Below, piece by piece: positions 55,536 to 64,000 of a stretch of DNA of 64,000 nucleotides (within the stretch, counting starts at the first letter, position 1; the number at the start of each line of letters is the position of its first letter). The notes below the pieces were generated by a model that ran no database searches, was not told the origin of the DNA, and saw only the letters and a program-made list of their open reading frames with translations. Source of the DNA: Streptomyces tuirus (GTDB lineage Bacteria > Actinomycetota > Actinomycetes > Streptomycetales > Streptomycetaceae); assembly GCA_018195615.1 (NCBI GenBank), contig JAGTPG010000002.1, forward strand, positions 3,899,501-3,963,500, read 5' to 3'. The translations under genes and the position numbers were made by a program.

Positions 55536-55978
55536 GGTATGTCTCCTATATCGGTCAGCAGATGGTGAAGGCGGTCGCCTGGTCGACAGCCGCTGGTACG
55601 CGATGCCGGACCAAGGAATCCGTCCGACGCGTTTCAGTCTCCCGGCGGGGAGGGGGCCCGCGCCCTGGTGTTCAGCGCAGTCTTTTCCTGTGGAAAACCC
55701 CACCCCCGCCGGTGTGCACAACCGCCCCCCGGCGGCGTAAAGCCAGGTTAAGGAGGACCCCCTCCGCGTCTCGTCCTCCGTCGGTACGAACCCTCCCCAG
55801 GTCGTAGTACGGAGGTACCCCTAGGGGCGGTCCACCGAAGGGTGGAGACCGTCTCAGGGTTGGCTCCACCCGTCGGCGCATCGAGGCTCCACCCTCCCGC
55901 GACGTAAAGGTCAAGTGGGAAGCTGTCCGGCGGCAGGTAGGTGCAAGGGGCAGGCAGGCGCGAGGGGGAGGCACCCGG
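55536..55978. other. Divergent intergenic region
   Basis: No gene is supported in these 443 bases. It should contain the promoter of the leftward ABC operon and of the rightward MFS gene. The middle (55680-55830) is unusually rich in C runs and includes GGTACCCC around 55816-55823, which on the minus strand reads GGGGTACC and faintly resembles a SigB-type -10; I found no convincing -35. Confidence 0.4.
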
Positions 55979-57472
55979 GTGGGCAGCACCAGTTCCGCGG
56001 CACGTGAGACCGCACGTCCCGAGACGACCGGCCGGCGCGGAGCCGTGGTCGCCGCGCTGATGCTCTCGATGGCGCTGGCGGCGCTGGACGCCACCATCGT
56101 GTCGACCGCCGTTCCGCAGATCGTCGGGGATCTCGGCGGTTTCTCCGTCTTCTCCTGGCTGTTCTCCGGCTACCTGCTGGCCGTGACCGTCACCCTGCCC
56201 CTCTACGGCAAGCTCTCCGACACCTTCGGGCGCAAGCCGGTCCTCGTCGCCGGCTCGGTGCTCTTCCTCCTGGGCTCCCTGCTGTGCGCGCTGGCCTGGA
56301 ACATGGGGGCCCTCATCGCCTTCCGCGTCGTGCAGGGGCTGGGCGGTGGCGCGCTCCAGGGCACGGTGCAGACACTCGCAGCCGACCTCTATCCCCTGAA
56401 GGACCGCCCGAAGATCCAGTCGAAGCTGTCCACGGTGTGGGCGGTCTCGGCGGTCGCCGGCCCGGGGCTCGGCGGGGTGCTCGCCGCGTACGCGGACTGG
56501 CGCTGGATCTTCCTGGTCAACCTGCCGATCGGCGCGGTCGCGCTGTGGCTGATCGTCCGTCATCTGCACGAGCCGGAGCGGGAGACGGTCCCGCACGCGC
56601 GCGTGGACTGGGCGGGCGCGCTCGCGGTGTTCGCCTGCGGCGGCGTCCTGCTCACCGCCCTGGTGCAGGGCGGGGTGGCGTGGCCCTGGCTGTCGGCACC
56701 CTCACTCGCCCTGTTCGCCACGGGACTCGCCCTGGTCGCGGTCGTGGTGCTGGTGGAGCGCCGGGCCGCGGAGCCGATCATCCCGGGCTGGGTGTGGCGG
56801 CGCCGTACGATCGCCGCGGTCAACCTGGCCCTGGGCGCGCTGGGCCTGCTGATGGTCGCGCCGACGGTGTTCCTGCCCACCTACGCCCAGTCGGTGCTGG
56901 GCCTGGCGCCCGTGGCGGCCGGATTCGTGCTCTCCGTATGGACGTTGAGCTGGCCCGTGTCGGCGGCGCTGAGCCAGCACGTGTACCGGCGGATCGGCTT
57001 CCGCAACACCGCGATGCTGGGCATCGGGGCGGCCGCGCTGATCCTGTTCGCGTTCCCGTTCCTGCCCTACCCCGGGCAGGCGTGGCAGCCGACGCTGCTG
57101 ATGCTGCTCCTGGGCGCCGCGCTGGGCCTGTTCCAGTTGCCGCTCATCGTCGGTGTGCAGTCGACGGTGGGATGGGCCGAGCGCGGTACCACCACCGCGT
57201 CCGTGCTGTTCTGCCGGCAGACCGGCCAGACGATCGGCGCGGCGGTCTTCGGCGCGGTCGCCAACGGGGTGCTGGCGGCGCGGCTCGGCGGCGCGAGCGA
57301 CCTCGACTCGGTGACCCGGGCCCTGGACTCGGGCACCGCGCCGGAGGCGACCCGGCGGGCGATCGCCGACGCGGTGCACGCGGTGTACCTGGGCGCGTCC
57401 TGCGCGGCGGCGGTGGCGTTCCTGTTCCTGCTGTTCCTCGCGCCCCGGACATTCCCGGTGCTCAAGGACTGA
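55979..57472 (+). CDS. DHA2-family MFS multidrug exporter
   Basis: A 497-residue proton-coupled exporter of the 14-helix EmrB/QacA type. Motif D1-like LDATIVSTAVPQIVGDLGGF is in the first helix; motif A is YGKLSDTFGRKPVLV; RVVQGLGGGALQGTVQTLAA and motif C AVAGPGLGGVLAAYADWRW are classic. GTG 55979 has GGAGG seven bases upstream. Substrates cannot be predicted. The gene ends 19 bases before the acetyltransferase gene, so co-transcription is possible. Confidence 0.9.
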   Translation: MGSTSSAARETARPETTGRRGAVVAALMLSMALAALDATIVSTAVPQIVGDLGGFSVFSWLFSGYLLAVTVTLPLYGKLSDTFGRKPVLVAGSVLFLLGSLLCALAWNMGALIAFRVVQGLGGGALQGTVQTLAADLYPLKDRPKIQSKLSTVWAVSAVAGPGLGGVLAAYADWRWIFLVNLPIGAVALWLIVRHLHEPERETVPHARVDWAGALAVFACGGVLLTALVQGGVAWPWLSAPSLALFATGLALVAVVVLVERRAAEPIIPGWVWRRRTIAAVNLALGALGLLMVAPTVFLPTYAQSVLGLAPVAAGFVLSVWTLSWPVSAALSQHVYRRIGFRNTAMLGIGAAALILFAFPFLPYPGQAWQPTLLMLLLGAALGLFQLPLIVGVQSTVGWAERGTTTASVLFCRQTGQTIGAAVFGAVANGVLAARLGGASDLDSVTRALDSGTAPEATRRAIADAVHAVYLGASCAAAVAFLFLLFLAPRTFPVLKD

Positions 57473-57491
57473 ACGTATTTATCCTCCGGCC

Positions 57492-58001
57492 ATGGTGACC
57501 TTGGAACGGCTCCGAGCCGATCACGCTGACGCGTTGCTGGCCTTCGAGCGGGAGAACCGCGCGTACTTCGCCCGTACCGTGCCGGACCGGGGGGACGCCT
57601 ACTTCACTCCGTCCGGGTTCGCCGAACGCCACCAGGCCCTGCTCGACGAACAGCACGCGCGCGTGTGCCACTTCCACGTCGTGCTGGACGAGGAGGGGAG
57701 CGTGGTCGGCCGCGTGAACCTGATGGACGTGGCGGACGGCTCCGCCGAACTGGGCTACCGCGTGGGCGAACGCGCGGCGGGCCGGGGCGTGGCGAAGGCG
57801 GCGGTCGCGGCGGTGTGCCGCCTGGCCGCCGACGAGTACGGGCTGACCTCCCTCACCGCGGTCACGACCCTGGACAACCCGGCCTCCATGACCGTCCTGG
57901 CCCGCAGCCGCTTCCTGCGGACGCGCGAAACGGTCGTTGACGGCCGTCCCGGAGTCCACTACGCACTCCGGCTCCTCGACGCCCCCCGCCACACCCCTTA
58001 G
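57492..58001 (+). CDS. RimJ/RimL-type GNAT acetyltransferase
   Basis: A 169-residue acetyltransferase: VTLERLRADHADALLAFERE, AYFARTVPDRGDAYFTPSGF, the acetyl-CoA loop GYRVGERAAGRGVAKAAVAA, and the late motif VTTLDNPASMTVLARSRFLR (Asn-x-x-S). Similar enzymes acetylate ribosomal protein N-termini or small amines. No ribosome site precedes ATG 57492; an A+T-rich TATTTAT lies 10-15 bases upstream, so a leaderless transcript is possible. Confidence 0.87.
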   Translation: MVTLERLRADHADALLAFERENRAYFARTVPDRGDAYFTPSGFAERHQALLDEQHARVCHFHVVLDEEGSVVGRVNLMDVADGSAELGYRVGERAAGRGVAKAAVAAVCRLAADEYGLTSLTAVTTLDNPASMTVLARSRFLRTRETVVDGRPGVHYALRLLDAPRHTP

Positions 58002-58082
58002 GGCGCGACCCCGACCCGTTTCCGGGGCCGGGCACTCTTGCGGGTGACGCGCCGGGACGGGCGGTGCGTGTCTGCTGGTGGC

Positions 58083-60464
58083 ATGGACTTCAGCAGGCGC
58101 ACGGCGATGGCAGCGGGACTCGGAGCGATGGCGGCGGCGAACGGCGCCACGGCCCGGTCGGCCACGCCCACGACGGTGACGGTGACGGTGCAGGGCGAGG
58201 CCGCGGTACGGACGAACATCCCGGTCCGCCGGGACCGCCGGGCCTCCGGCGGGAGGTATCTGGGGTTACGGACGGCCGGGAAACCCCCGGAGCGGACCGG
58301 CTGGTTCGCGACGTACTCCGTCCGCGTCCCGCGAGCAGGGGTGTACGCGCTGACGGCCGTTGCGACGGCACCGGTCGAGACACCGCACACGGAAGCCGTC
58401 GCCTCCTACCTCCACCTGTCCGTGAACGACAGCCCCTTCACGGAACTGGCGCGCTCGCAACCGCACTGGTACGAGTCGCGCCCCGCCTGGGGCGACCTGT
58501 CCGAACTGGATCTGGGCGTGGTCGAACTGCGCGCCGGCGGCAACACGTTCACCTTCCGCGTCACCGAACCGACCGTCCTCGGCGACGCGACGGCGTACGC
58601 CCTGTCCCTGGACCGCTTCACCCTGCGCCGCCTGGACGAGCACCCGGTGCTGCGCGAACTGTCGGTCCCCCGGCACCGCGAGGGTGAACCGGCCCGGCTG
58701 CGTCTGGCCCTCGACGGACACGCCACGCGCCCGTACCGCGTGCGGTACGTCGTCAGCGACCACGACGGGGAGCGAGCGGCCGTCGGCCACGCCACCGTCG
58801 CCGCCGGTTCCGCGAGCGCGACAGTCACCCTGCCCGCCCTGCCCCCGGGTCACTACCGCGTGGAGGCGGACGGAGTGACGGGCCGGTTCGCATGCCTGCC
58901 GGCGACGCCCGCCCCGACCGGCCCCACGAGCCGCTTCGGCGTCAACGTCTGGGCGTCCTCCCTCGTCCCGCCGTCCCGGCTGGCGGACTTCGCCGCAGCC
59001 CTGCGGGACATGGGGGCCGGCTGGGTGCGGGACGGCCAGTCCTGGCCCGCGGCCGAACCGGCCCCCGGCGTCTACGACACCGCCCACCACGACCGCCGCA
59101 CCCGAACCCTGCGGGCCCACGGCCTAGCCGTCCTCGACGTACTCTCCCCCGCCCCCGAGTGGGCCATGACCGACGCCTCGCTGCCTCTCCCCGCGGACCT
59201 CAGGCACGCCTACCGCTACGCCCGGCGGCTGGCGGCGGCCGCCCCCGAGGCGCTCCAGCTGTCGAACGAACCGGACGTCGACACCACCCGCAGCACCGGC
59301 GACGCCCACGCCGCGTTCGTGAAGGCCACCGCGCTGGGCATCAAGGACTCCTCCGAGGAGCCGCCCATGGTCGTCCTGCCCGGCATCGCCCAGACCGGCC
59401 CCTTCCAGGACCTGATGCTGGCCAACGACGTCGTACGGTACGCCGACGCATGGGCCTTCCACGGCTACCCGGACCCCACCGAGCCGGGCGAACCACGCTT
59501 CCCGGGCGCCGCGGGCGAGCAGCACGAGCTGGCCCGCCGGCACGAGGCGGACGTACCGCTGTGGATGACGGAGTGCGGCGCCTTCCAGAAGGCCCGGCCG
59601 GGCGAGGACCTGACGCCCGAGCAGGAGATCGTGCAAGCGCGGTACGTGGTGCGCTCGACGGTGGAGGGCCTGGCGGCCGGGAACGACCGGCAGTTCTGGT
59701 TCGCGGGCCCGCCGCTGCACGACGACGGCATCTACTTCGGGCTGCTCGACCGCGACTTCCGTCCGCTGCCCGCCTACAGCGCCTTCGCGGCACTCACCTC
59801 ACTGCTCGGCGCGGCCCACTTCACCGGCCCCGCGCCCCGGCTGCCGGACGGGGTGCGGGGGTTCGTCTTCGACAGCGGGCGTGGTGAGCGGGTCACGGTG
59901 GTGTGGGCGGAGCGGCCCGTGCGCATCGACCGGCACCTGACCGGGGCCGCCTACGACATCATGGGCCGCCGCATCCCCGCCGGACGGCCGGTGCACGCCT
60001 CACGCGATCCCCTGTACGTCGTCACCTCCGGGGCCTTGGAGGCCTCACCCACGACCACTCGTGCGAGCACCCGCCCCTCCCCCGCCGAGCACATCGTCCT
60101 CGCCCAGCGCTTCCCCGCCCGCAACGCCGCCCCCGCCAAGGACGACGGTGACGCGCCCCCGCCGCACGGCTACCGCCTCGGCCGCCGAACGCGCATGACG
60201 GTCGACGTCTACAACTTCAGCGACACCGTTCGACAGGTGACGGTCCGGGCACAGCCGGTGGGTGGCGGCTGGACCGTGCGGGCGGAGCAGGACCGGGAGC
60301 GAATCCGGATACGCGTCCCGGCGGGCGGGCGGATCGGCGTCGGCTTCACGGTGCGCGCCGGCGGTTCCGTCCGGCGTCGGACCGACCGGCGGCTGGCGTT
60401 CGGCGCGGCACTGGACGATCACACCCAGGTGCCCCCGACCGTGGCGTTCATCCATCTCAAGTAG
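58083..60464 (+). CDS. Tat-secreted clan GH-A-like glycoside hydrolase with a TTA codon
   Basis: A 793-residue protein. The N-terminus MDFSRRTAMAAGLGAMAAAN is a twin-arginine signal. Residues about 45-280 form beta-sandwich domains. A TIM-barrel part begins near residue 285 (SRFGVNVWASSLVPPSRLAD; DMGAGWVRDGQSWPAAEPAP), with the acid/base Glu396 in LQLSNEPDVD and probable nucleophile Glu497 in LWMTECGAF, the clan-A signature pair. C-terminal beta domains follow (RMTVDVYNFSDTVRQVTVRA). Codon 62 (58266-58268) is TTA, the only one I noticed in a gene here, so translation should depend on bldA. The exact GH family and substrate are not determined. Confidence 0.82.
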   Translation: MDFSRRTAMAAGLGAMAAANGATARSATPTTVTVTVQGEAAVRTNIPVRRDRRASGGRYLGLRTAGKPPERTGWFATYSVRVPRAGVYALTAVATAPVETPHTEAVASYLHLSVNDSPFTELARSQPHWYESRPAWGDLSELDLGVVELRAGGNTFTFRVTEPTVLGDATAYALSLDRFTLRRLDEHPVLRELSVPRHREGEPARLRLALDGHATRPYRVRYVVSDHDGERAAVGHATVAAGSASATVTLPALPPGHYRVEADGVTGRFACLPATPAPTGPTSRFGVNVWASSLVPPSRLADFAAALRDMGAGWVRDGQSWPAAEPAPGVYDTAHHDRRTRTLRAHGLAVLDVLSPAPEWAMTDASLPLPADLRHAYRYARRLAAAAPEALQLSNEPDVDTTRSTGDAHAAFVKATALGIKDSSEEPPMVVLPGIAQTGPFQDLMLANDVVRYADAWAFHGYPDPTEPGEPRFPGAAGEQHELARRHEADVPLWMTECGAFQKARPGEDLTPEQEIVQARYVVRSTVEGLAAGNDRQFWFAGPPLHDDGIYFGLLDRDFRPLPAYSAFAALTSLLGAAHFTGPAPRLPDGVRGFVFDSGRGERVTVVWAERPVRIDRHLTGAAYDIMGRRIPAGRPVHASRDPLYVVTSGALEASPTTTRASTRPSPAEHIVLAQRFPARNAAPAKDDGDAPPPHGYRLGRRTRMTVDVYNFSDTVRQVTVRAQPVGGGWTVRAEQDRERIRIRVPAGGRIGVGFTVRAGGSVRRRTDRRLAFGAALDDHTQVPPTVAFIHLK

Positions 60465-60656
60465 TCGCCGGTGCCGCCCACGCGGCTGAGTTAACGCGGG
60501 TAACACCCGAGGTCGGAAAGGTAAGCGCATACCGACCAATCAGTTTGGCGAAACCCTCGCGCTGCCCCGGTACCGCGAAGTAACGTGCGTGGCCGCCCAC
60601 CCCCCAACCTCCCTGCGGTCCGCCGCACCGGAACCCGCCTCGCAAGGAGCACCGGG

Positions 60657-61091
60657 ATGTCCTACGACCCGCCGCCGTCCTACCCGCACCGACCGCCCGA
60701 ATCCTCCCCCTCCTACGACACCTACCCCTGGGTGCCGCAGCAGCAGCCCGAACCGGTGGAGAGGCGCCCCCAGCACCGTCCCGCGCTCGGGAACCACAGC
60801 GACCTGCGGGTCCTGCGCAGCGCCTACCGCTGGCAGCGGCGCGTGGCCACGCTCACGGCGCTCGGGTACTTCATCCTGTTCCTCGTCCTGTCGGCGTACG
60901 CCCCGTCGTTCATGACGAGCACCGTCACCGACGGTCTGCCCACCGGTCTGCTGCTCGCGCTCATCCAGGTCCCCGTGACGTGGCTGGCGATCGCTCTCTA
61001 CGAGCAGACGGCCCGCCGCCGTGTCGACCCCATCGCGGACCGGATACGCAGGCAGGCCGCGCTGGACGCCAAGCGGGAGGGGCCCCGGTGA
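60657..61091 (+). CDS. DUF485-family membrane protein
   Basis: A 144-residue protein. A Pro/Tyr-rich N-terminal tail (SYDPPPSYPHRPPESSPSYD) is followed by the DUF485 part: RVLRSAYRWQRRVATLTALG-like sequence, helix LGYFILFLVLSAYAPSFM and helix GLLLALIQVPVTWLAIALYE, then a basic tail with DPIADRIRRQAALDAKREG. AAGGAG is seven bases before ATG 60657. Its stop overlaps the symporter GTG (GTGA). DUF485 proteins are regular partners of ActP-type symporters, as here. Confidence 0.87.
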   Translation: MSYDPPPSYPHRPPESSPSYDTYPWVPQQQPEPVERRPQHRPALGNHSDLRVLRSAYRWQRRVATLTALGYFILFLVLSAYAPSFMTSTVTDGLPTGLLLALIQVPVTWLAIALYEQTARRRVDPIADRIRRQAALDAKREGPR

Positions 61092-62701
61092 CCACCGAGT
61101 TCAGCGGCAACGCCCAGTCGATGTCCCTGGTCGGCTTCTCCGCCGTCGCCACGATCACGCTGCTGCTGTGCGTGATGACCGGCCCGGACCGGGACGACCT
61201 CGACGAGTTCTACACCGGGTACAGCTCCCTGTCCCCCATGCGCAACGGCCTGGCGATCGCCGGCGACTACATCTCCGCCGCGACCGTCCTCGGCACCGGC
61301 GGCGTCATCGCCCTGTTCGGCTACGACGGGACCGTCCTGGCCCTGAGTACGGCCCTGTCACTGATGCTGCTGATGTTCCTGCTGGCCGAACCGCTGCGCA
61401 ACGCGGGCCGGTTCACCATGGGCGACGCGCTGACCCGCCGTATGCCGGGACGCGCTGTCCGCATCACGGCCTGTGTGGTGACCCTGGCGGCGCTGGTGCC
61501 GCTGATGCTGGTGCAGTTGGCGGGGACCGGGCAACTGATGGCGTTCATCCTCGGCTTCTCCGGGGAGTCGCTGCAGACCGGCTGCATCATCGGCGTGGGC
61601 GCGCTGATGATCAGCTACGCGGCGATCGGCGGCATGAAGGGCACCGCCCTCATCCAGATCCTGAAGATGGTGATGCTGCTCGGCTCCGGCATCGTGGTCA
61701 CCGTCCTGATCCTGAACCGGTTCGACTGGAATCCGGCGGCCCTGTTCGACGCGGCCGCCGCCAACAGCGGTGTCGGCTCGGCGTTCCTCTCCTCGGGCCT
61801 GCAGTTCGCGGGCGGACCCAGCCCCGACCTGGACATGATCACGTCGCAGCTGACGGTGGTCCTCGGCGGTGGCGTACTGCCGCACGTCACCATGCGCATG
61901 TACACGGCCTCCAGCGCCCGGCAGGTACGGCGTTCGATGTCCTGGGCGGTGTCGGGCGTGGCCCTGTTCGTCCTCGTCATCACCGTCGTCGGCTTCGGCG
62001 CGACGGCCCTGGTCGGGCGGGCGCTGATCGCGCAGATCGACCCGCAGGGCAACACGGCCTACCTGCTGGGTTCCCAGGCGGCGTTCGGCAAGGACGTGTC
62101 GACGGCGGAGACGTTCCTGTTCACGACCGTCACCACGGCGGTCTTCCTCACGCTGCTCGCCTCCGTCGCCGGGATGATCCTCGCCTGCGCCAACTCCCTC
62201 GCGCACGACGTGTTCGCGGCCCGGGTGCAGGAGATGTCACCGCGCCGTGAGATGGCACTGGCCCGGGTCTCGGCGCTGGCGGTGGGGCTCCCGGCGATCC
62301 TCCTGGCCACGCAGGTCCAGCACCGCAGCCTGCAGCCCCTGGTGACGCTGTCGTTCTGCCTGGGCGCTTCGGCGATCGCTCCCGCGCTGGTCTACAGCCT
62401 CTTCTGGCGCCGCTACACCCGAACGGGCCTGCTCAGCACCCTCATCGGCGGCTCACTGGCCGTCCTGCTGCTGATGCCGGGCACCAACCTGGTCTCCGGC
62501 TCGCCCGTCTCGGCCTTCCCCGAGGCCGACTTCAACTGGTTCCCGTTCACCACCACGGGTCTGCTCTCCATCCCCCTGGGCTTCGCCTGCGGCTGGCTGG
62601 GCACACTGGCCTCCGGCCGCCGGAAGTCGGAGGAACAACGCCACCAGTACGAGGCGGTGGAGGGCTGGATCCTCGCGGGGGCGGTACGCAAGAACCGCTG
62701 A
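61088..62701 (+). CDS. Sodium:solute symporter family protein, acetate permease-like (ActP)
   Basis: A 537-residue SSS-family transporter. Its first part holds DEFYTGYSSLSPMRNGLAIA and GDYISAATVLGTGGVIALFG, the segment typical of ActP and related monocarboxylate symporters. The middle has MISYAAIGGMKGTALIQILK, the later part GGGVLPHVTMRMYTASSARQ and SVAGMILACANSLAHDVFAA. About 13 helices are expected. Coupling to the DUF485 gene by a GTGA overlap supports an acetate/short monocarboxylate uptake role. Confidence 0.88.
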   Translation: MTTEFSGNAQSMSLVGFSAVATITLLLCVMTGPDRDDLDEFYTGYSSLSPMRNGLAIAGDYISAATVLGTGGVIALFGYDGTVLALSTALSLMLLMFLLAEPLRNAGRFTMGDALTRRMPGRAVRITACVVTLAALVPLMLVQLAGTGQLMAFILGFSGESLQTGCIIGVGALMISYAAIGGMKGTALIQILKMVMLLGSGIVVTVLILNRFDWNPAALFDAAAANSGVGSAFLSSGLQFAGGPSPDLDMITSQLTVVLGGGVLPHVTMRMYTASSARQVRRSMSWAVSGVALFVLVITVVGFGATALVGRALIAQIDPQGNTAYLLGSQAAFGKDVSTAETFLFTTVTTAVFLTLLASVAGMILACANSLAHDVFAARVQEMSPRREMALARVSALAVGLPAILLATQVQHRSLQPLVTLSFCLGASAIAPALVYSLFWRRYTRTGLLSTLIGGSLAVLLLMPGTNLVSGSPVSAFPEADFNWFPFTTTGLLSIPLGFACGWLGTLASGRRKSEEQRHQYEAVEGWILAGAVRKNR

Positions 62702-63027
62702 CAGCAGCGCCTCCCGGCCGACGACGCCCACGAGTCCACCACGGGCAGAGCAGGGCAGGCCATGCGCAGGGGCAGGGCGGCACGGCAACCACCGACACGC
62801 CACGCCGCCCCACCGGCCGGGAGCGAGCCCCACTACGACACGCCACACCGCCGCCGACGGACCCACGCCGCACACGACACGCCACTCCGACACCCGACGG
62901 ACCCACGCCACACACGACACGCCACCGCGACACCCGACGCGACGTCACCTCCGCCACCCACGCGACCGCACGGCCCGTCACTCCGCGGGCGTAGGGACGC
63001 TTCCGCACCGCTCCCGCACCGCTCGCG
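62702..63027. other. Intergenic region with a 40-bp tandem repeat
   Basis: No gene is supported. Two copies of a 40-base unit beginning CGACGGACCCACGCC lie at 62855-62894 and 62895-62934, differing at about three positions, with partial copies on both sides. The whole segment is dominated by CACG/CGACAC words. It lies between the convergent stops of the symporter (62701) and the coiled-coil gene (63028). I saw no clear terminator. Confidence 0.65.
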
Positions 63028-63912
63028 TCACTCCGTCGTGTGCCCTGCCCACGCCGTCAGGTTGGCGTGGACGCGGTCGATGTGGGCGCGGACCTCGGCT
63101 GCGTTGCGGGTGTGCTCTTGGAGAACCCGTTCGGTCTCCTGCTCGACGGACTCCGCCCGCTCGCGGGCCTCGGTGACCAGCTCGGCGGCACGCGCTTCCG
63201 CCTCTTCCTGCCGGTCGCGGGCCGAGATCTCCGCCTCGGCGAAGGCCTGCTGCGCCTCGGACAGGGCTGCCTCGGCGCGCGCCGCGGCCTCCGCGTGGTG
63301 CGCGTCCAGTTCCGCCGCCCGGGCCGCCTCGTCCCGCTCCACCTCGGCCCACCGCTCGGCGCGTTCCTTGTCCTGCTCGGCCAGCATCCCGGAGGAGCGC
63401 TTCCGCATCTCCCGCAGCGCGCCCAGCGCCTCGCCCTGCTGTTCCTTCACCTCGCTCCGGGCCGAGACCCGGATCTCGTCGGCCTCGGCGCGCGCCGCGA
63501 GGAGCCACTGCCGGGCGCGTTCGTCGGCTTCGGCGCGTACGGCGTCAGCGTGCGCCTGCGCGGACTCGCGCACCTCGGCCGCGGACGCCCGCGCCCCGTT
63601 CACGCACTGCCACGCCTCCTGTCGGGCCCTCTCCCGTACGGCCTCGGCCTCCTCCTGGCAGAGTTCGAAGAGCCGTCGCGCCGGCTCCCCGAGCGCCTCG
63701 TAGGTCTGCGGCGCCAGCCCGGCCACGACCTCCCGCAGCCGCTCCAGCTCCCTCTCCATCTGCCGGGCGAGCACCGTCAGCCGGGCAGCCCGCTCCCAGG
63801 CCGCGTCACGACCCGCCGAGAGGGCGCCTACGTAGTCGTCGACCTGCTCGGGACGGTAGCCGCGTCCCCGTACGGCCACGAAGCCGTGCGGGGACGCCGA
63901 TGCGCTGCTCAT
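63028..63912 (-). CDS. DivIVA-like / FilP-Scy-type coiled-coil protein
   Basis: A 294-residue protein, almost all coiled coil. The first 35 residues (HGFVAVRGRGYRPEQVDDYV) resemble the DivIVA-type N-terminal membrane-binding motif. Then comes LARQMERELERLREVVAGLA and long Ala/Glu/Arg heptads (ECQEEAEAVRERARQEA-type, AEAAARAEAALSEAQQAFAE, RQEEAEARAAELVTEARERA). Streptomyces proteins of this kind, often annotated as cellulose-binding, include the cytoskeletal Scy and FilP; this looks like a shorter relative. ATG 63912 is chosen with GGAGAGG upstream; GTG 63975 is an in-frame alternative. Confidence 0.8.
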   Translation of the reverse strand: MSSASASPHGFVAVRGRGYRPEQVDDYVGALSAGRDAAWERAARLTVLARQMERELERLREVVAGLAPQTYEALGEPARRLFELCQEEAEAVRERARQEAWQCVNGARASAAEVRESAQAHADAVRAEADERARQWLLAARAEADEIRVSARSEVKEQQGEALGALREMRKRSSGMLAEQDKERAERWAEVERDEAARAAELDAHHAEAAARAEAALSEAQQAFAEAEISARDRQEEAEARAAELVTEARERAESVEQETERVLQEHTRNAAEVRAHIDRVHANLTAWAGHTTE

Positions 63913-64000
63913 CCTGGGGCCCCTCTCCACCACACCGACGCGAAGTCGAGTACGAAACGGGATGATTTCGCACATCTTGGTGGATCAGGCGGAAGTGTTC

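Noticed and set aside
55816..55823. SigB-type promoter in the divergent region
   Set aside because: GGGTAC on the minus strand lacks a credible -35 at the right distance and is far from the ABC start.
61021..62250. A 409-codon second frame inside the symporter gene
   Set aside because: It is rich in Arg, Gly, Pro and Asp without family motifs and is a shadow of the real symporter frame.

Overview
This window is chromosomal DNA of a Streptomyces species. The G+C content is very high, reading frames are long on both strands, and GTG starts are frequent. It carries sporulation and development genes (a SigB-family sigma factor, two resuscitation-promoting factors, the UUA-decoding leucine tRNA bldA) and an actinobacterial gene order. 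By recall, the order resembles the region of the Streptomyces coelicolor chromosome holding sigI, the hut genes, bldA, eno, the rpf pair and mfd. That comparison is from memory, not from a search.

Layout. 0-2 kb: the tail of an unknown gene, a STAS anti-anti-sigma protein and the sigma factor. 2-8 kb: a leftward histidine-utilisation operon hutU > M20 amidohydrolase > hutF > hutI, coupled by GTGA overlaps and led by a promoter with an embedded operator-like dyad; a PLP decarboxylase is divergent from it. 9-18 kb: small membrane proteins, an RpiR regulator, a truncated SDR remnant, cystathionine beta-synthase, an SGNH esterase, a thiolase and three small unknown genes. 18-20.5 kb: a Bax-inhibitor-1 family membrane protein, pobA and bldA. 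21-25.6 kb: a MacB/FtsX-type ABC module and a cyclopropane-fatty-acid synthase. 26-33.5 kb: type II NADH dehydrogenase, ppx, DUF501, FtsB/DivIC-like, eno, then rpfA (behind a c-di-AMP riboswitch) and rpfC. 33.6-39.4 kb: a P450, MazG, a SurA-like lipoprotein and a Ser/Thr kinase with its membrane neighbour. 39.6-46.8 kb looks accessory: an acetyltransferase, an MFS gene wrecked around a TnpB element, an HNH lipoprotein, a small antitoxin-like protein, a TetR/SCO6745-family divergent pair with two operators, and an SDR-MerR operon behind a MerR-like operator. 46.9-55.5 kb: mfd, a DUF2079 membrane protein and a second ABC module paralogous to the first. 56-64 kb: an MFS exporter, an acetyltransferase, a Tat-secreted clan-A glycosidase containing the one in-frame TTA codon I noticed, a DUF485 + acetate-type symporter pair, and a DivIVA-like coiled-coil protein.

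About twenty-three genuine-looking frames are broken by apparent single-base losses, nearly all in short G or C runs. They hit housekeeping genes (mfd, hutU, thiolase, both parts of the second ABC module). This looks like systematic sequencing or assembly error, not real pseudogenisation. For such genes I give the span of the intended gene and the approximate position of the break. I found no CRISPR array, rRNA or prophage, and no clearly unprecedented multi-gene system. The most biologically loaded items are bldA with its candidate TTA target, the TnpB insertion, the riboswitch/rpf pair, and the set of operator-like palindromes.
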